Shown: positions 21,028 to 31,776 of the stretch, in pieces
How positions within the stretch are numbered: the first letter of the stretch is position 1
Layout: each line of letters starts with the position of its first letter
NCBI RefSeq assembly: GCF_001187435.1
Contig: NZ_LFXA01000008.1
Span: 1-64,000, forward strand
From: Streptomyces caatingaensis
Lineage (GTDB): Bacteria; Actinomycetota; Actinomycetes; Streptomycetales; Streptomycetaceae
Direction of reading: 5' to 3'
Length of the DNA: 64,000 nucleotides
The notes under the pieces: model-generated
Told to the model about the DNA's origin: nothing
Databases searched by the model: none
Seen by the model: only the letters and a program-made list of their open reading frames with translations
Translations under genes and position numbers: made by a program

Positions 21028-21732
21028 GTGGCCGATACGCATGTGCTCTTCGTCGAGGACGACGATGTGATCCGCGAGGCGACGCAGCTCGCCCTGGAAC
21101 GTGACGGCTTCGTCGTCACCGCGGTGCCCGACGGCCTGCTGGGGCTGGAGCGGTTCCGCGCCCAGCGGCCCGACATCGCGCTGCTGGACGTGATGGTCCC
21201 CGGCCTGGACGGCGTCAGCCTCTGCCGGCGCATCCGCGACGAGTCCACCGTCCCCGTGATCATGCTGTCCGCGCGTGCGGACAGCATCGACGTCGTGCTG
21301 GGCCTGGAGGCCGGGGCCGACGACTACGTCACCAAGCCCTTCGACGGCGCCGTCCTCGTCGCCCGCATCCGGGCCGTGCTGCGCCGCTTCGGCCACGCGA
21401 GCGGCGCGGCGGGCACCGGGGACGCCCCCGAGGGCATAGCGGGCGGCGGCCTGCTGCGCTTCGGCGACCTGGAGGTCGACACGGAGGGCATGGAGGTCCG
21501 CAAGAACGGCGAGCACGTGGCCCTCACCCCCACCGAGATGCGGCTGCTGCTGGAGTTCTCCGCGGCGCCCGGCACGGTGCTCTCCCGCGACCGGCTGCTG
21601 GAGCGGGTCTGGGACTACGGCTGGGGCGGCGACACCCGGGTCGTCGACGTCCACGTCCAGCGGCTGCGCGGCAAGATCGGCCAGGACCGGATCGAGACGG
21701 TCCGCGGCTTCGGCTACAAGCTCAGAGGCTGA
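21028..21732 (+). CDS. cseB: Response regulator CseB (OmpR family)
   Basis: A 234-residue protein from GTG 21028, with GGAGGG upstream. The receiver domain has the acidic pair in 'FVEDDDV', phospho-acceptor D54 ('ALLDVMVPG') and K103 ('VTKPF'). The C-terminal OmpR-type winged helix has 'VALTPTEMRLLLEFSAAPG' and 'DTRVVDVHVQRLRGKIG'. CseB, phosphorylated by CseC in response to vancomycin and other wall stress, activates the sigE promoter. It is in the same operon as sigE-cseA, 16 bases after cseA, and cseC follows within 42 bases. Confidence 0.97.
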   Translation: MADTHVLFVEDDDVIREATQLALERDGFVVTAVPDGLLGLERFRAQRPDIALLDVMVPGLDGVSLCRRIRDESTVPVIMLSARADSIDVVLGLEAGADDYVTKPFDGAVLVARIRAVLRRFGHASGAAGTGDAPEGIAGGGLLRFGDLEVDTEGMEVRKNGEHVALTPTEMRLLLEFSAAPGTVLSRDRLLERVWDYGWGGDTRVVDVHVQRLRGKIGQDRIETVRGFGYKLRG

Positions 21733-21774
21733 GCCTCCCGTGACGTCCCCCCACACCCCCCGGTCACGCCGGTC

Positions 21775-23070
21775 ATGGTGAAGTTCACCCTCCGCAGCGG
21801 ACTGCGCTGGAAGGTCAGCCTCGCCATCGCCGGCGTCGGCGCGCTGGTCGCGGTGGCGCTGAGCCTCGTCGTCCACAACGCCGCCCGCGCCTCGATGATC
21901 AACAGCAGCCGGGACACGATGGACCAGCGCATCCAGCTCGCCCAGCGCTACTACCAGTCCAACGGCCGCACGGTGCTGCACGCCAAGGTCGACGACCCCG
22001 CGCTGCCCAAGCAGCTCCGCGAGGCCGCCGCCATCGGGCAGCGCGCCACCTTCGTCCAGGACAGCGGCGGCGCCCCGCAGGTGTGGGCCTCGGTGCCGCT
22101 CAACAACGGCAAGATCCTCTCGATACACCAGCCGTTCCAGGACCGGCTGAAGATCCTCGACGACCTGGACAAGGCGCTGATCATCGGCTCGATCTCGGTG
22201 GTCCTCGGCGGCTGCGCGCTGGGCGTCCTCATCGGCGGCCAGCTCTCCAGCCGGCTCCGCAAGGCCTCCGCCGCCGCCCGCAAGCTCGCCGACGGCGACC
22301 GGGACGTACGGGTCCGCGAGGCCATCGGCGGCCGGGTGCGGGACGAGACCGACGACCTGGCGCGGGCGGTGGACGGCATGGCCCAGGCACTCCAGGACCG
22401 GCTGGAGGCCGAACGGCGGGTCACCGCCGACATCGCGCACGAACTGCGCACCCCGGTCACCGGCCTGCTGACGGCCGCCGAGCTGCTGCCGCCGGGCCGC
22501 CCGACCGAGCTCGTCCGCGACCGGGCCCAGGCCATGCGGACCCTCGTCGAGGACGTGCTGGAGGTGGCCCGGCTGGACGGCTTCGCCGAGCGGGCCGAGA
22601 TGCAGGAGATCGAACTCGGCGACTTCGTCCGCCGCCGGGTGCGGACCTTCTCGCCGGACGCCCGCGTCACGGTCGTCCGCAGCGCCTACGTCTCCACCGA
22701 CCCGCGCCGGCTGGAGCGCATCCTCGGCAATCTGCTGGCCAACGCCGCCAAGCACGGCCGGGGGCCCGTCGACGTCACCGTCGAGGGCCGGGTGCTCCGC
22801 GTCCGCGACCACGGGCCGGGCTTCCCCGAGGACCTGCTGCGCGAGGGCCCGAGCCGCTTCCGCACCGGCAGCGAGGACCGCGCCGGCAAGGGCCACGGCC
22901 TCGGCCTGACCATCGCCTCCGGCCAGGCCCGCGTGCTCGGCGCCCGCCTCAGCTTCCGCAACGCGGATCCCGAGGCGGAGGGCGGCGGCGGGGCGATCGC
23001 CGTGCTGTGGCTGCCGGAGTCGTCCCCGACGAGCACGGGTACGTTCCCGATCATCCGCGTCCCGGACTGA
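21775..23070 (+). CDS. cseC: Sensor histidine kinase CseC
   Basis: A 431-residue protein from ATG 21775. Two transmembrane helices (about 15-33 and 135-155) frame an extracytoplasmic sensor loop of roughly 100 residues. A HAMP domain follows, then the phospho-acceptor H-box 'DIAHELRTPVTG' (H222) and an HATPase_c domain with N-box 'NLLANAAKHGRG', 'DHGPGFP' and 'GKGHGLGLTIA'. It phosphorylates CseB when the cell wall is damaged. No strong Shine-Dalgarno precedes the ATG; a nearby GTG at 21778 is an alternative. It is the last gene of the sigE operon and converges with the VOC gene. Confidence 0.96.
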   Translation: MVKFTLRSGLRWKVSLAIAGVGALVAVALSLVVHNAARASMINSSRDTMDQRIQLAQRYYQSNGRTVLHAKVDDPALPKQLREAAAIGQRATFVQDSGGAPQVWASVPLNNGKILSIHQPFQDRLKILDDLDKALIIGSISVVLGGCALGVLIGGQLSSRLRKASAAARKLADGDRDVRVREAIGGRVRDETDDLARAVDGMAQALQDRLEAERRVTADIAHELRTPVTGLLTAAELLPPGRPTELVRDRAQAMRTLVEDVLEVARLDGFAERAEMQEIELGDFVRRRVRTFSPDARVTVVRSAYVSTDPRRLERILGNLLANAAKHGRGPVDVTVEGRVLRVRDHGPGFPEDLLREGPSRFRTGSEDRAGKGHGLGLTIASGQARVLGARLSFRNADPEAEGGGGAIAVLWLPESSPTSTGTFPIIRVPD

Positions 23071-23124
23071 CCCGCTCGCCGGTCAGAACGCCGCGCCGGT
23101 CAAGCGGGGAGGCGGGTATGCGGG

Positions 23125-23586
23125 TCACTGAGGCCCGACGCACTCCCCCCACTCCTTGCCGAAGTCCATCTCCGCCCGGCGCTCGGTGAGCGAGAACCAG
23201 TTGCCGGAGTCGTCCCGGAAGATCGCCTCGGTGCCGTACGGCCGCTCCTGCGGCTCCTGGAGGAACTCCACGCCCCGCGCCTTGAACGTCTCGTAGTCCC
23301 GGCGGACGTCGTCCGTGGCCAGCACACCGGCCCCCAGCGCCCCCTTGGCGACGAGCCTGCGCACGGCCTCGGCGGACTCCGGGTCCATGGCGGGCCCGCC
23401 CGGCACCATCAGGGTCAGCTCGACGTCGGGCTGGTCCTTGGCGCCGACGGTGAGCCAGCGCATGCCCTTGTCACCGCCCATGGTCATGTCGGTACGGACC
23501 TCGAGCCCGAGCTTCTCGGTGTAGAACTCCTTCGCCCGGTCCTGGTCCAGGACCCAGACGGTGGTGATGGCGATGCCCTTGATCAT
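23125..23586 (-). CDS. VOC (glyoxalase/bleomycin-resistance) superfamily protein
   Basis: A 153-residue protein from ATG 23586. It has the paired beta-alpha-beta-beta-beta modules of the vicinal-oxygen-chelate fold: 'IAITTVWVLDQDRAKEFYTEKLGLEV' (in part) near the start, 'VELTLMVPGG' in the middle, 'GAGVLATDDVRRDYETFKARGVEF' and 'YGTEAIFRDDSGNWFSLTER' at the end. The latter carries the usual metal-ligand Glu. Substrates of this fold range from methylglyoxal to antibiotics, so the role cannot be fixed. The AraC-type gene lies 57 bases upstream in the same direction, suggesting an operon. Confidence 0.92.
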   Translation of the reverse strand: MIKGIAITTVWVLDQDRAKEFYTEKLGLEVRTDMTMGGDKGMRWLTVGAKDQPDVELTLMVPGGPAMDPESAEAVRRLVAKGALGAGVLATDDVRRDYETFKARGVEFLQEPQERPYGTEAIFRDDSGNWFSLTERRAEMDFGKEWGECVGPQ

Positions 23587-23643
23587 GTCGTGCTCCGGTG
23601 ACTCGGTCGGAATGTCTCGGTGTCACCGTAGGCACGCCCCCCG

Positions 23644-24069
23644 CTACCCGGCTTCTCCAGAATTGCGGTCCTTCATCTCGGGGAAGGCGCCATTGTGGAG
23701 CAGGGCGTAGCACCCCGGGATGTGACCGGCCCCGCGCGGCGCGTGCGCGGCGCGGTACTCGCTCGGGGTCATCCCCGTCTGCCGCTTGAAGCGGGCGGAG
23801 AACGTGCCGAGGCTGCTGAAGCCGACCAGGACGCAGATCTCCGTCACGGAGAGGTTCGCGGTGCGCAGCAGTTCCTGGGCGCGTTCGACGCGGCGCCGGC
23901 TGAGGTACTGGCCGGGCGTCCGCCCGTAGAGCGCCTTGAAGGCGCGGACGAAGTGGTACCGCGAGTAGCCCGCGGCGGCCGCCACCGCGTCGAGGTCGAG
24001 CGGGGCGGCCCAGTCGCGGTCCATGGCGTCCTTGGCCAGCCGCAGCCTGCGGATGTGCGCGAGATCCAT
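23644..24069 (-). CDS. AraC-family helix-turn-helix regulator, DNA-binding domain only
   Basis: A 141-residue protein from ATG 24069. It is essentially an AraC/XylS DNA-binding domain: first helix-turn-helix 'LDLDAVAAAAGYSRYHFVRAFK', second 'LSVTEICVLVGFSSLGTFSARFKR', with the signature 'GMTPSEYRAA'. It is shorter than typical AraC proteins and lacks an N-terminal sugar-binding domain, a small form often paired with VOC proteins. The C-terminal 25 residues ('CYALLHNGAFPEMKDRNSG') include a Cys. It begins 15 bases after the stop of the M23 peptidase gene, so the three genes may be co-transcribed. Confidence 0.92.
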   Translation of the reverse strand: MDLAHIRRLRLAKDAMDRDWAAPLDLDAVAAAAGYSRYHFVRAFKALYGRTPGQYLSRRRVERAQELLRTANLSVTEICVLVGFSSLGTFSARFKRQTGMTPSEYRAAHAPRGAGHIPGCYALLHNGAFPEMKDRNSGEAG

Positions 24070-24083
24070 GGGTCCAGGGTGGA

Positions 24084-24800
24084 TCAGAGCCGGTCGCCGC
24101 GGGCGCCCAGGAAGCCGACCGGCTCGACGGCGGTCCCGTAGTCCGGCGTCGTCCGGATCTCGAAGTGCAGGTGCGGACCGGACGAGTTGCCGGTGGAGCC
24201 CGACAGCCCGATCTGCTGGCCGGCGGTCACGCTCTGGCCGACCTGGACGGCGATGGACGACAGGTGCGCGTACTGCGAGTACGTGTTGTCGTCGTGCTTG
24301 ATGACGATGGCGTTGCCGTACGCGGCGCCGTCGCCGCCGCCGTTCGGGCCCGCCTTGACGACGACGCCCCGGTGGACGGCCTTCACCGGGGTGCCGGTGG
24401 GCACGACCAGGTCCTGGCCGCTGTGCTTGTTGGCCCACATGTTCCCGGAGGCCCCGAAGGGCTGGCCGACGACGTAGCCGTCGACCGGCTTCACCCAGGC
24501 GTCGGCGAGGTTCGTCCGCGCCTCGGACCGGCTGGCCCGGGCCTTGTCCGCCGCGGCCTTCTCGTCCTTCTCCGCCTTCTCCTTCGCGGCCTTCTCCTTC
24601 TCCGCGGCGTGCTTCTGCGTCTCGGCCTGCGCCACGAGCGACCCGCCCAGGGCGGCGGGGGACGCGTCCGACAGCACGAGCGCGCTGACGGCGGGCTCCG
24701 CGGCCAGCGCCACGCCCGCACCCAGTGCCAGCGACGCGCCCAGGCCGACGGCCAGGGCGGTGGTGCTGCGGCGGGTACGGAAAGCGGTGCGCTTCGACAT
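24084..24800 (-). CDS. Secreted M23 (LytM-type) zinc metallopeptidase
   Basis: A 238-residue protein from ATG 24800, with GGAGG ten bases upstream. The N-terminus is a Sec/Tat-like signal peptide with twin arginines ('FRTRRSTTALAVGLGASLAL') and cleavage near ALA-A (about 34). An Ala/Lys/Glu coiled-coil spacer (about 58-95) leads to the peptidase domain. There the LytM zinc ligands are in 'HSGQD' (H126, D130) and 'PHLHFEI' (H212), with catalytic H210. These enzymes cut peptidoglycan cross-links or glycyl bonds in the wall. The domain is complete. I looked for a c-di-AMP riboswitch in its leader and did not find one. Confidence 0.94.
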   Translation of the reverse strand: MSKRTAFRTRRSTTALAVGLGASLALGAGVALAAEPAVSALVLSDASPAALGGSLVAQAETQKHAAEKEKAAKEKAEKDEKAAADKARASRSEARTNLADAWVKPVDGYVVGQPFGASGNMWANKHSGQDLVVPTGTPVKAVHRGVVVKAGPNGGGDGAAYGNAIVIKHDDNTYSQYAHLSSIAVQVGQSVTAGQQIGLSGSTGNSSGPHLHFEIRTTPDYGTAVEPVGFLGARGDRL

Positions 24801-24856
24801 GAAGAAAAACCTCCAGACAGGGAAAGATCCCGGCTGCGGACCGGGATCGCCCTACC

Positions 24857-24885
24857 TTGATAGCGGCCTTTCCGGGAGGGTCCAA
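24857..24885 (-). promoter_or_regulatory. Housekeeping promoter of the M23 peptidase gene
   Basis: On the minus strand TTGGAC (24880-24885) and TATCAA (24857-24862) are separated by exactly 17 bases, a good match to the vegetative sigma consensus. Transcription would begin about 7 bases later, giving a leader of roughly 50 nucleotides. Confidence 0.55.
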
Positions 24886-25113
24886 GTGGCCTTTCTACGA
24901 CCCTTCCTAGTAACGCACGCAAAGGGAATTCGCCCGCCCCCTGCCCATTACTGGCGAGAATTCCTGCTAATGCGCCTAGTAGCCCGCCAGGACCCTGTGT
25001 GGCTTGTCACCGGCGACGGGACCTCCGCCTCGTCCGTTCCGGGACCAAAGCCCCGCCCCCGCGAGTACGCTCCGGGTCATCACCCGCACACCCACTGTGA
25101 GCTGCGAGGACTG
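24886..25113. other. Divergent intergenic region upstream of the trypco2-NACHT pair
   Basis: The 313-base space between the M23 peptidase and the trypco2 gene. The left part holds the peptidase promoter. For the rightward genes the best -10-like hexamer is TACGCT (25066-25071), without a convincing -35. The left half is clearly more A+T rich ('acgcaaagggaattcgc', 'cattactggcgagaattcctgctaatgcg') than core DNA in this window. No ORF of note was seen. Confidence 0.5.
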
Positions 25114-25473
25114 ATGGCAGACGAATCGTTCTTCGAGGGAATCGAGCTGGCGGAGGCGGTCGAGGCCATCCGCACGGGCCTGACCGGCGCCGCGGCGGCC
25201 GGCGAGGGCCAGGAACTGGCCTTCGACGTCGGCGAGATCACGATGGAGTTCGGCATCGAGATGCGCAAGGACGTCCGCGGCGAGGGCCGCGTCCGCGCCT
25301 GGGTCGTCGAAGCGGGCACGGACGCCTCCCGCGGCTCCTCCCGCACCCACAAGGTGACCTTCACCCTGACCCCGAAGGACCTGCGCACCGGCGGCGGTTG
25401 GAAGGTGGGCAACCAACGCCCCGGCGGAATCGCGAACTTCGGCCCGGGCGGCCCGGCGGGCGGTGATCGGTGA
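25114..25473 (+). CDS. Trypsin-co-occurring (trypco2-type) protein
   Basis: A 119-residue soluble protein from ATG 25114, with GAGGA five bases upstream. The body is 'GIELAEAVEAIRTGLTGAAA' (helix), then 'ELAFDVGEITMEFGIEMRKD', 'GRVRAWVVEAGTD' and 'THKVTFTLTPKDL', a small alpha/beta domain followed by a Gly/Pro tail. This pattern is the trypco2 (trypsin-co-occurring domain 2) type, described in comparative genomics as an adaptor-like domain next to trypsin-NTPase conflict proteins. It overlaps the next gene by 4 bases (GTGA), as expected for an obligate pair. A role as sensor, inhibitor or substrate of the protease is inference. Assignment is by motif memory, not search. Confidence 0.82.
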   Translation: MADESFFEGIELAEAVEAIRTGLTGAAAAGEGQELAFDVGEITMEFGIEMRKDVRGEGRVRAWVVEAGTDASRGSSRTHKVTFTLTPKDLRTGGGWKVGNQRPGGIANFGPGGPAGGDR

Positions 25474-28400
25474 GCCCGGAGGAGCGGGTGGTGGCGGTGC
25501 TGGGGGAACGGCAGGGCAGCGGGGTGCTGCTGACACCGGAACTGGTGCTGACCAGCGCGCACTTACTGTTCGGCGCTTCCTATGCGATCGCCCCCGGCCA
25601 CACCGAACCGACCGCCTGCAAGATCCTCTGGTACGACACCGGCACCTGTGACGCGGCCCTCCTGCGGGCGCGACGCCCCCTGGTGGACGCAGAACTTCCG
25701 CCCCTGCGCTGGGCCACGCTCGCCACCCGGGAACCCATCCCCAACTGCCAGGCCCTGGGCTTCCCCGAGGTGTCCCGCTCCGCCGGGGAACTGGACGTCG
25801 CCCAGGTCCCGGGCACGCTCGTCCCCAGCGCCGCCCGCCTGCGCGGCCGCTGCGTCCTGCGCACCGATCACCACCCGCCGGCCCCGCCCGACGGCGACGG
25901 GTCGCCCTGGGCGGGCCTGTCCGGCGGCCCGGTCTTCGCGGGCCCGCTGCTCGTAGGGATCGTGGCGGAGGACGTACGGGGCTGGCAGCACTCGGCGATC
26001 GAGGCCGTCCCGCTGACCTCCGGCATCGCGGAGACCGTCCGACAGCACTGGCACGCCGTACCGGACCCCGTTCCGCTGCGCTCCCCCCACGCCCACGACT
26101 TCGCGTACGAAGACCGGTACGCGAAAGCGATCAAGGCCCGCTACAGCCAGCTCGAAGTCTTCGGCCTGGACGACCTCGGCGAGCACGAGAAGCGCTGGGA
26201 CCTCGACACGGCGTACCTGAGCCTGGAGGGCGAATCCGCCCGCGAGCGCACGGGCCCGCAGCGCGTGGAGGACCTGCTGTCCTCCCGCCCGCGGGCGGTC
26301 CTGCGCGGCGAGGCGGGCGCCGGCAAGACGACGCTCGTGTGGTGGCTGGCCTCGCACGCCGCGTGCCAGTCGCTCCCGGAGCAGCTGTCCGCCCTCAACG
26401 GCCTGGTCCCCTTCGTCGTCCCCATGCGCCGCCTGGCCGCACAGAACATCTCCAGGCCCTCGCCGTCCCAACTGCCCACCCTGGCCGGGCTGCTGGAGGA
26501 CGACCCGCCGAACGGCTGGGCGGGCCGCGTCCTGGACGCGGGCCGGGCGCTCCTCCTGGTCGACGGCCTGGACGAACTCCCCCGCGCGGACCGCTCCCCC
26601 GCCCGCGCCTGGCTGGACGAACTCCTGCGCCGCTATCCGGAGACCCGCTGCCTGGTCACGGTCCGGCCGAGGGCGGTCGAGGACGACTGGCTGGACTGGC
26701 AGGGCTTCGAGGAGTTACGCCTGCTGCCGATGAGCGACGCGGACATCGAGTCGTTCGTGCGGGCCTGGCACGACGCGGTGCGGCTGCGGCACCGCGACAT
26801 CGGCCGCCTCGGCGAGGAACTCATCCAGGAGTTCCAGCGCAACGCGACGCTGCGCGACCTGGCCCGCACGCCCCTGCTCTGCGCCGTGATCTGCGCCCTC
26901 CACCGCCGCCGCAGCGGCCTGCTCCCCCACACCCGGTGGTCCCTCTACAAGGCGGCCCTGGCGATGCTGCTGGGCCAGCGCGACGCGCACCGCCGCATCG
27001 GCGCCCCGGAGGGCATAGAGATCGAGGCCGAGGACGCCCAGCAGCTCCTCCAGCGGATCGCGATCTGGCTCGTCCGCAACGACCGCACGGAATTGACTCG
27101 CAAACAGGCCGTCCGGCAGATCGAATTGGCGATGCGCGGCCTGCGCCACGTCCGGCGGTATTCCGCCGACGCCCTCATGGACCATCTCCTGAACCGCAGC
27201 GGCCTCCTCCAGGAACGCGCCACGGATTCCATCCAGTTCATCCACCGCACTTTCCAGGACTATCTGGCCGCGAAGGAATTCCAGGATTCCGACAGCCTCC
27301 ACGAACTCCTCGCCCACGCCGCGGAGGAGCAGTGGCAGGACGTCATCCGCCTGGTCATCGGCCACTGCAACCGCGGCGAGGTCCGCCACGTCGTCAAGGG
27401 CCTCATCACCCTCGGCGACTCGACCGAGGACCGCGGCGCCCAGTGGGCGTTGCGCACCCTCGCCGCCGAATGCGCGTCGAGCGCGCCGGCATTGGACGAC
27501 GACGTCCACGACGCGGCATGGGAACGGCTCGCGGAACTGGGCGCGCCTCGGCGCAAGAGAGAAGTCGACTACCTGTCCTCACTCGGGCCGGAGGCCCTGC
27601 GGGTCGTTCCCGGGCCGGAGGGCTTGGACGGGGAGGCGGCGCGGGGCTACGTACGCGTCCTCCGCACGCTGGGAGAGGGGGCGATCCCGCTCCTCCAGCG
27701 CTATGGACAGCTCTCTTCCCCAAAGGCCCGCCGGGAGGTCGCCGAGGCATGGCGGTTCATGCCCGCGGACCGGTTCGCGGAGGAAGTCCTCACCCCTATG
27801 CGGCTCGACGACACCGAGGTGCTGCTCACCCGTCCCGAACACCTGGAACGCCTTCCGCGTCTCGGACCCATTGGCTCGATCCGTTTCTTCGGCGACTTCG
27901 GTCCGGAGGAGCTCGGTTCCGCCCTGCACGGCAGGCTGGTGAAACAGCTGACTCTCTCCGGCAACAACTACCGGCTCACCGACCTGGAATTCCTCCGGGC
28001 GCACCCACGACTCGACCTCCTGAGGGCCGTCGGCTGCCACGCGCTCAGGGACATCTCGGCGTTGCCGGAGACGGATGTGACGGTACTGGCCCTGCTGAAT
28101 CACCGGCTGTCCGGCGAAGCGCTGCGCACACTTGCGCGACTGCCTCGCCTGCGGGACCTGTCCCTGGCCCCGCACGACGACGCGGGGCCCGCTGCCAAAG
28201 AACTCCCCGACCCACTGCTCCAGGTCACCGACTTGAGCCTCAGCGGCCCCGACTACACGGTCGATCTCCACGGCATCGAACGCTGGACGGGCTTGCGCAC
28301 GCTCTTCCTCAACACCGAACTGGCGAACCCGGAATCCCTCGGCCTCCTGCTCGCTCTCCCCGGCCTGCACCGGCTGGGGCTGAGGGAGGACGTGCTCGAC

Positions 28401-28667
28401 GGCGCGGACGTACCCCCGCTCCCGGCCGTCCGGACCCTGACATTGATCCTGCGCCGGCACACGCCGACCATGCCGGTGCAGCGGCTGTTTCCGGGGCTCC
28501 GACGCCTTCGGATCTACGACCAGACGCCGGGGCCCGGCCCCTTGGACCTCCGCGTCGCACACGCCGTGTCCGGCCTCCAGGTGGAGCTTTGGGGCCCCCA
28601 CAGCACAGTCGTCGACGCCGACCGCTTCGGCGACCGACTGACCGTCAAGGGAGACCTCCTGGCGTGA
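25470..28667 (+). CDS. Trypsin-like protease - NACHT NTPase - LRR protein (STAND/NLR-like conflict effector)
   Basis: A 1065-residue protein from GTG 25470. Residues 1-200 are a trypsin-like serine protease with a complete triad: H31 ('TSAHLLF'), D61 ('CDAALLRA') and S151 ('GLSGGPVF'). Residues 270-600 are a NACHT NTPase: Walker A GEAGAGKTT (280-288), Walker B LLLVDGLDELP (361-371, NACHT-type acidic cluster), 'CLVTVRPRA' sensor region, then the winged-helix end 'FIHRTFQDYLAAKEF' (590-604). Residues about 640-780 are helical. Residues about 820-1060 carry leucine-rich repeat-like units ('VKQLTLSGNNYRLTDLEFL', 'LRDLSLAP', 'VTDLSLSG', 'LRTLFLNTE'). It matches bacterial STAND/NLR relatives, several of which defend against phage. 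The ligand and protease target are unknown. Confidence 0.93.
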   Translation: MSPEERVVAVLGERQGSGVLLTPELVLTSAHLLFGASYAIAPGHTEPTACKILWYDTGTCDAALLRARRPLVDAELPPLRWATLATREPIPNCQALGFPEVSRSAGELDVAQVPGTLVPSAARLRGRCVLRTDHHPPAPPDGDGSPWAGLSGGPVFAGPLLVGIVAEDVRGWQHSAIEAVPLTSGIAETVRQHWHAVPDPVPLRSPHAHDFAYEDRYAKAIKARYSQLEVFGLDDLGEHEKRWDLDTAYLSLEGESARERTGPQRVEDLLSSRPRAVLRGEAGAGKTTLVWWLASHAACQSLPEQLSALNGLVPFVVPMRRLAAQNISRPSPSQLPTLAGLLEDDPPNGWAGRVLDAGRALLLVDGLDELPRADRSPARAWLDELLRRYPETRCLVTVRPRAVEDDWLDWQGFEELRLLPMSDADIESFVRAWHDAVRLRHRDIGRLGEELIQEFQRNATLRDLARTPLLCAVICALHRRRSGLLPHTRWSLYKAALAMLLGQRDAHRRIGAPEGIEIEAEDAQQLLQRIAIWLVRNDRTELTRKQAVRQIELAMRGLRHVRRYSADALMDHLLNRSGLLQERATDSIQFIHRTFQDYLAAKEFQDSDSLHELLAHAAEEQWQDVIRLVIGHCNRGEVRHVVKGLITLGDSTEDRGAQWALRTLAAECASSAPALDDDVHDAAWERLAELGAPRRKREVDYLSSLGPEALRVVPGPEGLDGEAARGYVRVLRTLGEGAIPLLQRYGQLSSPKARREVAEAWRFMPADRFAEEVLTPMRLDDTEVLLTRPEHLERLPRLGPIGSIRFFGDFGPEELGSALHGRLVKQLTLSGNNYRLTDLEFLRAHPRLDLLRAVGCHALRDISALPETDVTVLALLNHRLSGEALRTLARLPRLRDLSLAPHDDAGPAAKELPDPLLQVTDLSLSGPDYTVDLHGIERWTGLRTLFLNTELANPESLGLLLALPGLHRLGLREDVLDGADVPPLPAVRTLTLILRRHTPTMPVQRLFPGLRRLRIYDQTPGPGPLDLRVAHAVSGLQVELWGPHSTVVDADRFGDRLTVKGDLLA

Positions 28668-28671
28668 CAAA

Positions 28672-28717
28672 GGGTTCGGCCCCCGGGCCCGCATCCGCGG
28701 TCCCGGGGGCCGAACCC
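28672..28717. terminator. Bidirectional terminator between the NACHT gene and clpC
   Basis: Perfect 16-base arms (28672-28687 and 28702-28717, GGGTTCGGCCCCCGGG and its complement) around a 14-base loop, just after the NACHT gene stop and before the clpC stop. It can serve both convergent genes. Confidence 0.8.
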
Positions 28718-28749
28718 CGTATCGACGGACAGGCGCTACGCGCCGTCCC

Positions 28750-31275
<2,526 letters not shown>

Positions 31276-31776
31276 CGTTAATCGCTCCTCAGAGCGGTCA
31301 GGCAAGTAAGGGGGCGGTCCCCTCCCTGTCCTTCCGCATGCTAGTCCCGCAGGACGGGACAGCTCATTCCAACTGCCGACATCCGTCCGGATCACCCCCG
31401 CGTCGACGGGGAAACCTGCTGCCGAACAGCCGACAACTCCTCCAACCCGATGGTGGGAGACGATGTTCCCGCAGGCCAGGCATATACGCTCACCACCACT
31501 ACGCCGATGGCGAACGCACTCCCTGCCCGGCACGGTCCGCAACACCCCGGGATCTTCCCGGCGAATGCCCCCAAAGCCCTGCGGTATCGCCTCTCCCCAC
31601 GGGGAATGTCCTACCCTCCGGCACGGACACTCCATGCGGCGCGACCCCGCGCACTCCGCTATGGGCGAACACCCTCGCGCCACCGGGAGCGCCTGTGCGC
31701 CCCTCAAGTCCTATACGGAGCGTGCCCGTCGCCGGACGGTGCGTAACCTCGCGGCCCCGGCACAGTTGCACCGTTC
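31276..31776. other. Long divergent intergenic region, clpC to DUF gene
   Basis: 501 bases without a credible gene. It contains the clpC 5' leader (about 200 bases) and the ClgR-controlled promoter. A segment of about 250 bases follows up to the ATG at 31777, in which no strong rightward promoter was recognised. Short ORFs here have no coding bias. Confidence 0.6.
31481..31515 (-). promoter_or_regulatory. clpC promoter with ClgR operator
   Basis: The plus-strand sequence 31498-31515 (ACTACGCCGATGGCGAAC) fits the ClgR box WNNWCGCYNANRGCGWWS at every position; on the clpC strand it reads GTTCGCCATCGGCG. A -10-like TATATG lies at 31481-31486 on the minus strand, 11 bases downstream of the box. 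The box therefore covers the -35 position, the place for a class II activator. ClgR is the known activator of clp genes in Streptomyces and Corynebacterium. The assignment rests on motif match and position. Confidence 0.7.

Noticed and set aside
24801..24900. c-di-AMP (ydaO) riboswitch upstream of the M23 peptidase
   Set aside because: Expected for some Streptomyces wall hydrolases, but the conserved core was not found and the predicted leader is only about 50 nucleotides.
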